Part shown: in pieces, positions 1 through 9,588 of the stretch
Layout of the letters: the number at the start of each line of letters is the position of its first letter
How positions within the stretch are numbered: the first letter of the stretch is position 1
DNA from: Flavobacteriales bacterium
GTDB taxonomy: Bacteria; Bacteroidota; Bacteroidia; Flavobacteriales_E; Vicingaceae
Assembly (NCBI GenBank): GCA_020435335.1
Contig: JAGQZT010000077.1
Location: 1 to 34,082, forward strand
Direction of reading: 5' to 3'
Length of the DNA: 34,082 nt
Made by a program: the position numbers and the translations under genes
Notes under the pieces: generated by a model
Told to the model about the DNA's origin: nothing
Databases searched by the model: none
Seen by the model: only the letters and a program-made list of their open reading frames with translations

Positions 1-345
<345 letters not shown>

Positions 346-403
346 TACAATAAATTTTATTCCTAATTTCTTTCGATGTATGTCATAAAATATTAATGAT
401 TTA

Positions 404-510
<107 letters not shown>

Positions 511-520
511 ATTTTAATTA

Positions 521-549
521 AGCCCCTTTCTTTAGATTGGGGCTTTTTT
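521..549 (+). terminator. rRNA operon terminator
   Basis: AGCCCC (521-526) pairs with GGGGCT (539-544) across a 12-base loop, followed by a run of T. It sits 10 bases after 5S and ends the rRNA operon. The next gene starts only about 24 bases beyond it. Confidence 0.85.
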
Positions 550-572
550 ATTTTTCTTACTTTCGTTCTGCC

Positions 573-2462
573 TTGAACAAGTTAACGTACATACTACCCT
601 TCTTTTTTCTTGTACTCAGCCTCCGGAGTCATTCCCAGACAGCCGATTCGCTTCAGATTGTCAACAATAAATTCGATTCCATCCTGAAAACCGATGCCTT
701 AAGTAGCAGCCGTTTGTTCTATAAACATCAGCAGGATATGCTACTCAATAACCTTGGCCCGTTCGGTTCCCGTTATTATTATCCGTCCGCCTGGTTCTTA
801 TGGGAGCAGGATATGGTACATGATGTTGATCTTACTGAGTTGGAATTCAAAGGATTAGCAGGAGTAAAACCTTTTACCAATATCACGTATGTCAATGCCA
901 GCCGCAAGGAACAGCTCTTTAAAATCCAACACCTCCAGCATTTTGGAAAACAACTTTTCTTCACCATCAACCTGAATAAGGTAAGTGCCCCCGGGGCCTA
1001 TATCAATCAGGAGGCAAACAACACCTTTTTTAAAAGTAATCTCGATTTTCACACCAAAAAGAAGAATTACCACGCATTGATCTCTGCTGAAATCCAGCGT
1101 GATTTCTATGAGGAAAATGGCGGATTGGCCAATCCGGAGGATTATGAAGCCAACCGGTTTGATGATGCGCGTAATTATTCCGTTAATTTATTATCCAGCA
1201 ATTCTTTTGTGAAACGTTATCGCTATGAGTTAGCCCAGGAACTGGATATTGTCGGGTTTGGTCCGGATTCGGTCACGAAGAGTAATAAGGTTTATTTGGG
1301 CCATAAATTCGCTTATCAAACCAGGTCAAGGGTCTTTTACGATAATGATCCAACATCCTCTATCTACCGGATGAATTACCTGGATTCGTCAAAAATTATG
1401 GACTTATTGGCGTTAGATTCGTTAGTTACCGTTGAAGATTCGACCCGATTTAATTACCTCAGTTTTGTAGAATCTCAACCAAGCATTGATTCGATGTTTT
1501 CCGGTACCTTGAGTAATACGGCCACGTTAGGGTTTAAATCGAGGGAAAACCGATTGGAATTCCTGTTTGTTAATGAGCAGCAGCAATATGTTCAAGGAAT
1601 GCAGCTCGATACGATCTGGCGGGGAATTGATACGACTTACAGCAATAATTTTGTGGGGTCCAACCTTGAGTTCAAAAAGAAGCATATGCAGGTTCAGGCC
1701 CTTTTTCAGATTGGGATTACAGGGTACAGGCAAGGAGACATAAAGGGAGAGCTTCATGCCGCAAGCCATTGGAAATCAATGTTTCTTAAACTGAAAGGCG
1801 GGTATTACCTCACGGAGCCCGACCTGAATTTTGTTAGGTATCAGTCCAACCATTTTGAATGGAACAATCCCGATTTGAAAAAACAAGCCGTTACGGCCCT
1901 GTCGGTTGATGCCGTTCAGACCAAATGGCAATTGGAGTTTCATGGCGATGTAAAAATGGTGGGGCAGGCTCTTTATTTCGATAGTTTATCACAGGCAGCT
2001 CAGCATCATCAAGCGCTTACCTTAACAACCCTGACACTGGCCAAAAACTATGAGTTGTGGAAATTTCACTTCCGGACAGCAGGAAGTTTCCAAATAACTT
2101 CCGATGAAATTCTCGCACCGTTGCCACAATTAATAGGAAGGCAAGTTATTTATTTCGAAGGGAGAATCTTTAAAAAAGCCCTGAAGATCCAGTTAGGGGC
2201 CGGAGCAACATTTACTTCCGATTACTATGGATATGCGTACTCACCTGCTTTATCGGAATTTTATGTGCAGGGGAATCAACGGTTAGGCAATTACCCTTCC
2301 ATTGATTTATTCCTGAACACACACTTGAAACGGGCGCAAATCTTCCTGAAATGGGAACACTTTAATTCCGGGAACAGCAATTACAAATCGTATCTGGTTC
2401 CGGGTTATCCGAACTTGTCCAGATCCATGAAGTTTGGAATATCATGGAATTTGTTTGATTAA
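573..2462 (+). CDS. putative porin (Bacteroidota Porin_10-like outer-membrane protein)
   Basis: About 629 residues, predicted to be an outer-membrane beta-barrel. I chose the TTG at 573 because it gives a clean signal peptide (MNKLTYILPFFFLVLSL, then a short polar stretch ending SHSQ). An upstream TTG at 537 would place the start inside the rRNA terminator, and the next in-frame ATG would lose the signal peptide. The mature protein has many alternating aromatic/polar strands and ends in a C-terminal strand closing on Leu-Phe-Asp (FGISWNLFD), as barrel proteins often do. Overall look and length fit the 'putative porin' family of Bacteroidota, which I recall lying next to dCMP deaminase and S41 protease genes as here. 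The solute is unknown. Family call is fairly sure; exact start is less so. Confidence 0.75.
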   Translation: MNKLTYILPFFFLVLSLRSHSQTADSLQIVNNKFDSILKTDALSSSRLFYKHQQDMLLNNLGPFGSRYYYPSAWFLWEQDMVHDVDLTELEFKGLAGVKPFTNITYVNASRKEQLFKIQHLQHFGKQLFFTINLNKVSAPGAYINQEANNTFFKSNLDFHTKKKNYHALISAEIQRDFYEENGGLANPEDYEANRFDDARNYSVNLLSSNSFVKRYRYELAQELDIVGFGPDSVTKSNKVYLGHKFAYQTRSRVFYDNDPTSSIYRMNYLDSSKIMDLLALDSLVTVEDSTRFNYLSFVESQPSIDSMFSGTLSNTATLGFKSRENRLEFLFVNEQQQYVQGMQLDTIWRGIDTTYSNNFVGSNLEFKKKHMQVQALFQIGITGYRQGDIKGELHAASHWKSMFLKLKGGYYLTEPDLNFVRYQSNHFEWNNPDLKKQAVTALSVDAVQTKWQLEFHGDVKMVGQALYFDSLSQAAQHHQALTLTTLTLAKNYELWKFHFRTAGSFQITSDEILAPLPQLIGRQVIYFEGRIFKKALKIQLGAGATFTSDYYGYAYSPALSEFYVQGNQRLGNYPSIDLFLNTHLKRAQIFLKWEHFNSGNSNYKSYLVPGYPNLSRSMKFGISWNLFD

Positions 2463-2486
2463 ACCCTTTTTTGCACAACAATTTCC

Positions 2487-2494
2487 TACTTTTG
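2487..2494 (+). promoter_or_regulatory. possible -7 box before the dCMP deaminase
   Basis: TACTTTTG is an exact match to the Bacteroidota -7 consensus TAnnTTTG, 17 bases before the ATG at 2512. A TTTG at 2470-2473 is only 13 bases upstream, shorter than the usual spacing of about 19-21, so the -33 element is not convincing. If used, it would give the deaminase-protease group its own transcript. Confidence 0.35.
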
Positions 2495-2511
2495 AAGTTC
2501 ATATTCGCTGC

Positions 2512-2940
2512 ATGGAATACAACAAAGAGAAGCAATTACGATACGATACGGCTTACCTGAAAATGGCAATGGAATGGGCTAACCTGTCTCATTGTCAGCG
2601 TAAGAAGGTCGGCGCCCTGATCGTGAAAGACCGGATGATTATTTCCGACGGATATAACGGTACACCGACAGGTTATGATAATTCCTGTGAAGATGAAGAA
2701 GGCGACACGCTGTGGTATGTGTTACATGCGGAAGCCAATGCCTTGACGAAGATTGCCAGATCAAATCACAATGCTCATGGAGCTACATTGTACATTACAC
2801 TTTCTCCGTGCAGGGAATGCAGTAAATTGATTTTGCAGGCCGGTATTGAACGCGTGGTCTACATCAACAGCTATAAAGATCAATCAGGAATCGAGTTTCT
2901 GAAGGCTTCGGGTATTCACCTTACACAAATCGATCTCTGA
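2512..2940 (+). CDS. dCMP deaminase family protein
   Basis: A 142-residue zinc-dependent cytidine/deoxycytidylate deaminase. It probably converts dCMP to dUMP to feed thymidylate synthesis in the cytoplasm. The zinc site is complete: HAE at residues 72-74 supplies the His ligand (H72) and the catalytic Glu (E74), and PCREC at 99-103 supplies Cys ligands C100 and C103. The YNGTPTGYDNSCE stretch near residue 48 is typical of the dCMP deaminase branch. The reading frame is open further upstream into the porin gene, but the ATG at 2512 matches the usual length. Its TGA overlaps the next ATG by one base (TGATG), so translation is probably coupled to the S41 protease. Confidence 0.9.
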   Translation: MEYNKEKQLRYDTAYLKMAMEWANLSHCQRKKVGALIVKDRMIISDGYNGTPTGYDNSCEDEEGDTLWYVLHAEANALTKIARSNHNAHGATLYITLSPCRECSKLILQAGIERVVYINSYKDQSGIEFLKASGIHLTQIDL

Positions 2941-4559
2941 TGAATAAAAATAAAGCACTGGTTTTCCTGTTGTTGCCGCTGATCATTGTCGGTTCGGTGG
3001 CCATTGGAATTGTTCTGGGGGGTATTCTTACACCTTCGGATGTGAACGATAAAAACATCCTGTTCCAGTCACAGCAGTATAGTAGCGCTGCCAAGCTGAA
3101 TGAAATTCTGAACTACATCGTGGATATGTATGTGGATTCGGTCGATAAAAAACACCTGACCGAACAATCTATTTCCACCATGTTGTCCGAGCTGGATCCG
3201 CATTCCTACTATATTCCCGCGAAAGATTTCGATGAAATGAATGAACCCCTTGAAGGAAATTTTGATGGTATTGGTGTGGAATTCCGAATTAAGGATGATA
3301 CGGTGATGATTATTTCACCCATTGCTAACGGACCTTCTGAAAAACTGGGCATCAAAGCAGGCGACCGGATCATAAAAGTCGATGATAAACGGATTGCCGG
3401 GGTCGGAATCACGAACGACAGCATCATTAAATTGTTGAAAGGCCCACGCGGCACCAATGTAGAAGTTGATATTGTCCGCCCGGGTTATTCCAAGGTCTTT
3501 CATTACAAGATTACCCGGGATGAAATCCCGATTTATAGTGTTGATGCGCCTTATATCATAAAAGGGAAAACAGGCTATCTGAGAATTACCCGCTTTTCCA
3601 AAACAACTTATGAAGAGTTTATGCAGGCTACCCAGAAATTATTGAAAGAGGGCATGGAAAAACTGATCATCGATCTGAGGGGGAACGGAGGAGGAGTGTT
3701 GGCTGCATCCACGATGATTGCCGATGAGATGTTGCCCAAGAACGCGATGATTGTTTATACCGATGGAAGGACAAGAAGCCGGGAGGAAGTGTATGCTACC
3801 GGCGGCGGAACACTGGAGCAGGTGGAAATAGCCATTTTAATCAACGAAAGCTCGGCTTCGGCATCCGAAGTTCTGGCCGGTGCGATTCAGGACAACGACA
3901 GAGGGGTCATTATTGGCAGAAGGTCTTTCGGGAAAGGTCTCGTACAGGAACAGGTGATGTGGCCCGACGGCTCGGCGCTGAGATTAACAGTGGCCCGTTA
4001 TTATACACCGACGGGAAGGTGCATTCAAAAACCCTATGATTCCAATCTTGAAGCCTATCATGCGGAAGCATATAACCGATTTGATAACGGTGAATTATTG
4101 TCGGCCGATAGCATTCATTTCCCCGATTCATTGAAATATTACACACCATCCGGGAAGCTGGTTTATGGCGGAGGGGGCATTATGCCGGATGAATTTGTGC
4201 CGCTGGACACGACCGATGGCACTCCTTACCTGTACGAGTTAAGGTACAAGGGAATCTTGCAGGATTTTGCTTTGAATTATGCCGATACCGAACGAAAAAT
4301 ACTGATGGGCAAGTACATGAATGCCGTGAGTTTTAAAAATAAATTCAAGGTGAATGACGATTTATTCAACAGCCTGATCAAATATGCGGAAGAACAAGGG
4401 ATGCCCCGGAAGCTGGATGAGATCATGATTTCCAAAGAGCTGATCAGGCGAGGAATCAAAGCAGCCATCAGTCGCAATCTTTATAATGATTTTGGTTATT
4501 ATGTGATCACTAACGAATATGACCAAACGGTTCAAAAAGCCATTGAAAGCCTAAATTAG
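2940..4559 (+). CDS. S41 family C-terminal processing protease with PDZ domain
   Basis: A 539-residue carboxyl-terminal processing peptidase (CtpA/Prc type) acting in the periplasm. An N-terminal hydrophobic anchor spans roughly residues 7-29. A PDZ domain lies at about 104-185, starting near the GIGVEF motif, and a tail-specific protease domain at about 190-375. The Ser/Lys dyad is visible: SASASE at 305-310 with the nucleophile most likely S307, and the general-base Lys in SFGKG at K332. Their 25-residue spacing matches known S41A enzymes. A C-terminal extension of about 160 residues follows. The family trims C termini of envelope proteins. Translationally coupled to the deaminase upstream; the hypothetical gene downstream begins 7 bases after its stop. 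Confidence 0.93.
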   Translation: MNKNKALVFLLLPLIIVGSVAIGIVLGGILTPSDVNDKNILFQSQQYSSAAKLNEILNYIVDMYVDSVDKKHLTEQSISTMLSELDPHSYYIPAKDFDEMNEPLEGNFDGIGVEFRIKDDTVMIISPIANGPSEKLGIKAGDRIIKVDDKRIAGVGITNDSIIKLLKGPRGTNVEVDIVRPGYSKVFHYKITRDEIPIYSVDAPYIIKGKTGYLRITRFSKTTYEEFMQATQKLLKEGMEKLIIDLRGNGGGVLAASTMIADEMLPKNAMIVYTDGRTRSREEVYATGGGTLEQVEIAILINESSASASEVLAGAIQDNDRGVIIGRRSFGKGLVQEQVMWPDGSALRLTVARYYTPTGRCIQKPYDSNLEAYHAEAYNRFDNGELLSADSIHFPDSLKYYTPSGKLVYGGGGIMPDEFVPLDTTDGTPYLYELRYKGILQDFALNYADTERKILMGKYMNAVSFKNKFKVNDDLFNSLIKYAEEQGMPRKLDEIMISKELIRRGIKAAISRNLYNDFGYYVITNEYDQTVQKAIESLN

Positions 4560-4565
4560 ACCGCT

Positions 4566-4973
4566 ATGAAAAAGGACATCAATCCCCCGAAAGTGGAGAA
4601 TATCGTAGTTGCCGTTGTCAAGGAGAAAGATGAATTAAACCATGATGTCTGGAATGTTTACCTGATCAATCAGCAACCCCGGACCATTGAGAATGTGTTG
4701 GTTTCATCCAAAGGCTATTTTACGGCAGAAAATGGTGATAAAACCGAAACGTCCATGTTGCGGCATGCCTTGGGCGATCTGGAGTCTCAGAGCTATGCCT
4801 TGATCGAACCCATTATGGAAAATCTGTTTGTGCTCCACAATGAATACTGGGTAAGTTTTTTTGTCGGGCATACGATGTATGATAAGAAGTACATTTTTCT
4901 GGCGGAAACCATCAAAGATGAAAACCTCATTAACATTCCTGTGGTCAATAAAAAAGGGATTATGATCAAATAA
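4566..4973 (+). CDS. conserved hypothetical protein, 135 aa
   Basis: No recognised domain. It is a soluble, acidic protein without signal peptide or membrane segment. The pattern is beta-rich: VENIVVAVVKE, WNVYLIN and ALIEPIMENLFVLHNEYWVSFF read as alternating strands, suggesting a small all-beta fold. It starts 7 bases after the S41 protease stop, so it is almost certainly cotranscribed. Similar short proteins are common in Flavobacteriia; from memory some database entries carry an unfounded 'phenylalanyl-tRNA synthetase alpha subunit' label, and nothing here resembles a tRNA synthetase. I assign no function. Placement beside an envelope protease and an exonuclease gives no clear hint. Confidence 0.8.
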   Translation: MKKDINPPKVENIVVAVVKEKDELNHDVWNVYLINQQPRTIENVLVSSKGYFTAENGDKTETSMLRHALGDLESQSYALIEPIMENLFVLHNEYWVSFFVGHTMYDKKYIFLAETIKDENLINIPVVNKKGIMIK

Positions 4974-5015
4974 TTCTTCCTTAAAAACGTATCTTTCACT
5001 ACCCAATGAAAGAAT

Positions 5016-5732
5016 ATGCTTGAACAAATCAATCTGGAAAAAATACTGTTCCTTGACATCGAAACGGTTGCACAGCAACCCGATTTCGAGTTATTGAGTG
5101 AGGATTTTAAAAAACATTGGGCACACAAGACCGGAATCATTTCGGCGGACTCAACGCCTGAAGAGGCTTATGAACGGGCAGGAATCTATGCCGAATTCGG
5201 AAAGATCGTCTGCATCTCGGTAGGCTTTGTCAAATTTGAACACGGTGAAAAGACCCTGCGGATCAAATCTTTTTACGATGATGATGAGCAAGTGCTCCTC
5301 ACCAATTTCTTTGCTTTACTGAATCAGTATTTCAATACCCGTGATCATTTGCTTTGTGCCCACAATGGTAAAGAGTTTGATTTTCCCTACATTGCCAGGA
5401 GAGGGTTGATCAATGGTATGTCCATTCCCGATCTGCTCGATTTAGCCGGTAAAAAACCCTGGGAAATACCTCATTTGGACACCATGCAGTTGTGGAAATT
5501 CGGGGACTATAAGAATTTTACATCCTTAAGTTTGTTAACGACCGTCTTCAATATTCCTACTCCGAAAGACGATATCGATGGGAGCATGGTCAATCAGGTT
5601 TACTGGCAGGATAAAGATTTACCCCGGATTGCAAACTACTGTCAGAAAGATGTCGTGGCTCTGGCTCAATTGTTCATGAGGTTCCGGAATGAGCCGCTGA
5701 TCCAGGATGAAAATATAATCATAAGCACATGA
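5016..5732 (+). CDS. 3'-5' exonuclease, PolB-like DEDDy superfamily
   Basis: A 238-residue stand-alone proofreading-type exonuclease that would remove nucleotides from 3' ends with two divalent metals. All three Exo motifs are visible: Exo I DIET with D14 and E16, Exo II HNGKEFDFPYI with D122, and Exo III YCQKD with Y208 and D212, which makes it DEDDy type. No polymerase domain is attached. It matches the predicted PolB-like 3'-5' exonuclease family seen in many Bacteroidota. Its exact substrate is unknown; repair or RNA/DNA end trimming is plausible. The ATG at 5016 overlaps a five-codon reading frame starting at 5006. The stop overlaps the next gene's ATG by four bases (ATGA). Confidence 0.88.
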   Translation: MLEQINLEKILFLDIETVAQQPDFELLSEDFKKHWAHKTGIISADSTPEEAYERAGIYAEFGKIVCISVGFVKFEHGEKTLRIKSFYDDDEQVLLTNFFALLNQYFNTRDHLLCAHNGKEFDFPYIARRGLINGMSIPDLLDLAGKKPWEIPHLDTMQLWKFGDYKNFTSLSLLTTVFNIPTPKDDIDGSMVNQVYWQDKDLPRIANYCQKDVVALAQLFMRFRNEPLIQDENIIIST

Positions 5733-6226
5733 AAATCAGGTTGTTTACATTAAGCTTGTTGGTGATGGTATTGGCCGCTTGCCAATCCGGTAAAAGCGAT
5801 TATTTTGAAGGAATCAAGAAAAGCGATGAGGGTCATTTAAGAGGCATTACGATAGGAAGTGCTATCGAAGAAGTGAAAGCCTCGGAAGATGCTACCTTTC
5901 TGAAGGAGGAAATGCCCGATTACCTGCACTATGATTACCCGATCAGTATGGGGAACAGTTTTACCGTTACCTACGATTTTTCGAGTGAAAATAAATGTTA
6001 TGAAATAGAGCAGGCGGTTTTCCTGGATAAAATAGAAGATGCGGCTTCGCTTTTTAGCGATTACGAGGCGTTTTTTACCAGGAAATACGGGAAAGGCAGG
6101 TTGGCCGATGACGGTTTCATGATCTGGACCCATAAAACAGCACAACTGAATATAGAGGTTGCCATGATCAATGACAGTGAGTCATACGGTTATTTGTCCA
6201 TCTTTATAAGAGACCTTGATTATTGA
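5729..6226 (+). CDS. small lipoprotein, unknown function
   Basis: A 165-residue predicted lipoprotein. The N terminus is a classic type II signal with lipobox LAAC and the lipidated Cys at position 18; the next residue is Gln, compatible with outer-membrane sorting. The mature part is acidic and beta/alpha mixed, with a recurring pattern of a strand, 'GSAIEEVKASED' and another strand. That loosely resembles periplasmic proteins with a small repeated alpha/beta fold, but I do not recognise a named family. It overlaps the exonuclease stop by four bases, so the two genes are translationally coupled and this is the last gene of the run. No convincing terminator follows. Confidence 0.8.
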   Translation: MKIRLFTLSLLVMVLAACQSGKSDYFEGIKKSDEGHLRGITIGSAIEEVKASEDATFLKEEMPDYLHYDYPISMGNSFTVTYDFSSENKCYEIEQAVFLDKIEDAASLFSDYEAFFTRKYGKGRLADDGFMIWTHKTAQLNIEVAMINDSESYGYLSIFIRDLDY

Positions 6227-6311
6227 TTCATAGGTGGTTAAACCTTGTTTGGTCTTGGATAATCTCAAAGTGGTCTAAACACCGCTTATCTATCGAATTA
6301 TTTCCTTGTTT

Positions 6312-6319
6312 TATTTTTG
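6312..6319 (+). promoter_or_regulatory. possible -7 box before the ABC transporter gene
   Basis: TATTTTTG matches TAnnTTTG, 46 bases before the ATG at 6365, in an AT-rich 138-base intergenic gap. There is no good TTG/TTTG about 20 bases upstream. The gap also holds a 7-bp hairpin at 6268-6287 (AAGTGGT / ACCGCTT) with no T run, so it is not a clear terminator. Confidence 0.3.
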
Positions 6320-6364
6320 TTAAAAGTGTAATTTTATTGCCCTCTCAAGACGGAATATATTAGT

Positions 6365-8173
6365 ATGAGCAATCAAACATTATTAGAGATCAGAAACCTG
6401 GTTACCGAATTTCAAACGGAAGATGAGGTAGTTAAGGCTGTAAATGACATTTCATTTACCTTAAATAAGGGTGAAACCATTGGAATTGTTGGAGAATCCG
6501 GTTCGGGTAAATCGGTAACTTCCCTTTCTGCCATGCGTTTGATCCCCAACCCTCCGGGAAGAATCGCTTCCGGGGAGATTCTTTTCCACTCCGATAGCGG
6601 TGTGGTTGATCTCGCTAAAGTTTCCGAAAAAGAAATGAGAAGTTTCCGTGGGAATGAAATTGCTATGATTTTCCAGGAACCGATGACCTCGCTGAATCCG
6701 GTTTATACTTGTGGTGATCAGGTAGCTGAAGCCATTATGCTGCATCAGAAAGTAACCAAAAAACAAGCGAAGGAACAAACCATCGATTTATTCAAAAAAG
6801 TACAACTTCCAAGACCGGAAGTTATTTTCGATACTTATCCGCACCAGATTTCCGGTGGACAAAAACAACGGGTGATGATTGCCATGGCGATGTCGTGCAA
6901 TCCGTCGATTTTGATTGCCGATGAGCCGACAACAGCACTCGACGTTACCGTTCAAAAAACCATTCTGGAGCTGATGATGAAATTGCAGCAGGAAGAAGAA
7001 ATGGGAATTTTGTTCATTACTCACGATTTGGGCGTTATCGCCGAATTAGCCGACAAGGTTGTGGTAATGTACAAAGGTAAGATCGTTGAACAGGGAAGTG
7101 TGCTGGATATCTTTACCAATCCGCAACACCCGTATACGAAAGGACTTCTGGCTTGTCGTCCGCCACTGAACAGACGATTAACCTGGTTGCCCACGGTTAG
7201 TGACTTCATGACCATCGACGAGAATGGGATGATGCACGAAACCAATAAATCGGTTGAAGAAGTAACCAATAGCCTGGTGATTACTCCGGAAGAAACAGCC
7301 AGAAGACACGAAAAATTATACAAACAGGATCCGGTATTGGAAATTAAAAACCTGAAAACCTATTTCCCGATCAATAAAGGGATGTTCGGTAAAGCGAAGG
7401 ACTATGTAAGAGCCGTTGATGATGTATCTTTTGAAGTGTATCCCGGTGAAACACTCGGACTGGTTGGAGAATCAGGATGCGGTAAAACCACCATGGGAAG
7501 GACCATCCTGAAACTGGTTGAGCCTACTTCTGGTAGCATCATCTTCGAAGGACAGGATATTACGGAACTGGGAACCAAGGAAATGCGCGAATTCAGAAAA
7601 GAAATGCAGATCATTTTCCAGGATCCGTATTCATCATTAAATCCACGGATTACCATCGGCGAAGCCATCATGGAACCGATGCGTGTTCACGGAATCTTCG
7701 ACAATGATGATCAGCGAAAGGAGCGTGTGATGGAACTGCTGAGACGTGTGAGCTTGCAGGAACAACATTTTTACCGCTATCCGCACGAATTTTCCGGTGG
7801 TCAGCGTCAACGGATTTGTATTGCCCGTTCATTGGCGCTGAATCCGAAGTTCATTATATGCGATGAGTCGGTATCCGCGCTGGACGTTTCCGTTCAGGCA
7901 CAGGTGCTGAATCTGCTCAACGAGCTGAAAGAAGAATTCAATTTCACCTACATTTTCATTTCCCACGATTTATCCGTTGTGAAGTTTATGAGCGACAGAA
8001 TGGTGGTGATGCAGAACGGTAAAGTGGTGGAGATGGGTGATGCGGATGAGATTTATACCAATCCTAAAACGGAGTACACCAAAAAACTCATCAATGCCAT
8101 CCCGAAAGGGGAACTTGAAGACATCAAAGCATCGATCGAATCCAAAAAACAACGAAGAGCAGTTACCGTCTAA
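6365..8173 (+). CDS. oligopeptide/dipeptide ABC transporter, fused double ATP-binding protein
   Basis: A 602-residue protein carrying two complete ABC ATPase domains, equivalent to a DppD-DppF or OppD-OppF fusion (GsiA/YejF-like). Domain 1 has Walker A GESGSGKS (K49), signature ISGGQKQR, Walker B ILIADEP and the oligopeptide-transporter tail QHPYTKGLL. After a linker near residues 270-325, domain 2 has Walker [10 protein letters not shown] (K374), signature FSGGQRQR and Walker B FIICDES. It would power peptide or nickel-type uptake at the inner membrane. No permease or substrate-binding protein gene lies in the window, so it must partner with subunits encoded elsewhere. radA follows after 9 bases. 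Confidence 0.93.
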   Translation: MSNQTLLEIRNLVTEFQTEDEVVKAVNDISFTLNKGETIGIVGESGSGKSVTSLSAMRLIPNPPGRIASGEILFHSDSGVVDLAKVSEKEMRSFRGNEIAMIFQEPMTSLNPVYTCGDQVAEAIMLHQKVTKKQAKEQTIDLFKKVQLPRPEVIFDTYPHQISGGQKQRVMIAMAMSCNPSILIADEPTTALDVTVQKTILELMMKLQQEEEMGILFITHDLGVIAELADKVVVMYKGKIVEQGSVLDIFTNPQHPYTKGLLACRPPLNRRLTWLPTVSDFMTIDENGMMHETNKSVEEVTNSLVITPEETARRHEKLYKQDPVLEIKNLKTYFPINKGMFGKAKDYVRAVDDVSFEVYPGETLGLVGESGCGKTTMGRTILKLVEPTSGSIIFEGQDITELGTKEMREFRKEMQIIFQDPYSSLNPRITIGEAIMEPMRVHGIFDNDDQRKERVMELLRRVSLQEQHFYRYPHEFSGGQRQRICIARSLALNPKFIICDESVSALDVSVQAQVLNLLNELKEEFNFTYIFISHDLSVVKFMSDRMVVMQNGKVVEMGDADEIYTNPKTEYTKKLINAIPKGELEDIKASIESKKQRRAVTV

Positions 8174-8182
8174 CGAATACCT

Positions 8183-9556
8183 ATGGCAAAAACTAAAGTT
8201 AAAACGGCCTTTTTTTGCCAAAGCTGTGGTGCTCAATATCCCAAATGGGTAGGAAAATGTTCATCGTGCAACGAATGGAATACCATCGTTGAAGAGATCA
8301 TCAGTAAACCCGATCCTGCTGATGTTAAAAGTACATTTAATCCGAAACGAAACAGCAAACCCACTCAGGTTGAAAAAATCGAATTGTCGGATATTCCGCG
8401 TCTGAAATTACCGGGCACAGAACTCAACCGGGTATTGGGTGGCGGATTGGTTCCCGGTTCACTCATTCTGTTCGGGGGAGATCCCGGAATCGGAAAATCA
8501 ACCCTCATGCTGCAGATGTCGCTCCGGCTGAAAGGAAGTAAAATCCTATACGTAACCGGCGAAGAGAGTGAGCAACAGATCAAGATGCGTGCCGACCGGA
8601 TCGGCAACAAGAATCCTGATTGCTACATCCTCACCGAAACATCCACGCAAAATATTTTTCATCACATCAAAGAACTACAGCCCAACGTGCTGGTGATTGA
8701 TTCCATTCAAACCTTGCACACCGCTGTAATCGACTCCTCTCCGGGAAGCATTTCGCAGGTGCGGGAATGCACATCCGAACTGATGCGTTACGCCAAGGAA
8801 ACAGCTACGCCTGTCTTTTTGATCGGGCACATCACCAAAGACGGAAATATTGCAGGGCCTAAGATTCTGGAACACATGGTGGATGTTGTGCTGCAATTCG
8901 AGGGCGACCGCAACCACATCTATCGCTTGTTGCGATCCATTAAAAACCGTTTCGGTTCCACCAACGAATTAGGCATCTATGAGATGTACGGAGAAGGGTT
9001 GCGTGAAGTGGAGAATCCTTCCGAGATCCTGATCAGCAGCATAGACGAACAATTGAGTGGCGTGGCAATTGGTGCCACCATGGAAGGGAACCGTCCGTTA
9101 CTCATCGAAATTCAGGCACTGGTCAGCTCGGCAGCCTATGGAACACCGCAACGATCTACAACCGGATTCGATACCCGCAGGCTCAATATGTTGCTGGCGG
9201 TTCTGGAGAAACGCTGTGGCTTTAAACTGGGTTCCAAAGATGTGTTCCTGAATGTTGCCGGAGGCATTAAAGTCAATGATCCTTCGGTAGATCTGGCCGT
9301 GATTAGTGCGGTACTCTCTTCGGGAGAAGATATGCCCATTGATTCCAACACCTGTTTTGCTGCCGAAGTGGGCTTATCCGGAGAAATCCGCCCCATCAGC
9401 AGGATTGATCAGCGGATTGCCGAAGCAGAAAAACTGGGCTTCAAGCGCATGTTCATTTCCAAATACAACCAAAAGGGAATCACCATCAAAAAGCACAAGA
9501 TCGAAATCGTGTTTGTGAGCAAAGTTGAAGAAGTCTTCGAGCATTTATTTGCCTGA
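8183..9556 (+). CDS. radA: DNA repair protein RadA (Sms)
   Basis: A 457-residue RadA, the RecA-like helicase that drives branch migration of recombination intermediates. The N-terminal four-Cys zinc finger is present (CQSC at 12-15, CSSC at 26-29). Walker A GGDPGIGKST spans about 98-107, and the RadA-specific KNRFG motif sits at 254-258. The C-terminal half carries the Lon-protease-like domain typical of the family. Length matches the usual 450-460 residues. It starts 9 bases after the ABC gene, so the two are likely cotranscribed, although no functional link is known. Confidence 0.97.
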   Translation: MAKTKVKTAFFCQSCGAQYPKWVGKCSSCNEWNTIVEEIISKPDPADVKSTFNPKRNSKPTQVEKIELSDIPRLKLPGTELNRVLGGGLVPGSLILFGGDPGIGKSTLMLQMSLRLKGSKILYVTGEESEQQIKMRADRIGNKNPDCYILTETSTQNIFHHIKELQPNVLVIDSIQTLHTAVIDSSPGSISQVRECTSELMRYAKETATPVFLIGHITKDGNIAGPKILEHMVDVVLQFEGDRNHIYRLLRSIKNRFGSTNELGIYEMYGEGLREVENPSEILISSIDEQLSGVAIGATMEGNRPLLIEIQALVSSAAYGTPQRSTTGFDTRRLNMLLAVLEKRCGFKLGSKDVFLNVAGGIKVNDPSVDLAVISAVLSSGEDMPIDSNTCFAAEVGLSGEIRPISRIDQRIAEAEKLGFKRMFISKYNQKGITIKKHKIEIVFVSKVEEVFEHLFA

Positions 9557-9588
9557 AAAAAAGTAATTTAATTCCCTAAACAACGACC

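Noticed and set aside
4704-5140. Two overlapping minus-strand frames of 115 and 124 codons
   Set aside because: They lie over the conserved hypothetical and the start of the exonuclease, both of which have clear coding logic. The shadow products look like random translations.
6268-6287. 7-bp hairpin as terminator of the 573-6226 run
   Set aside because: It includes a G-T pair and has no T run after it on either strand; left as undetermined.
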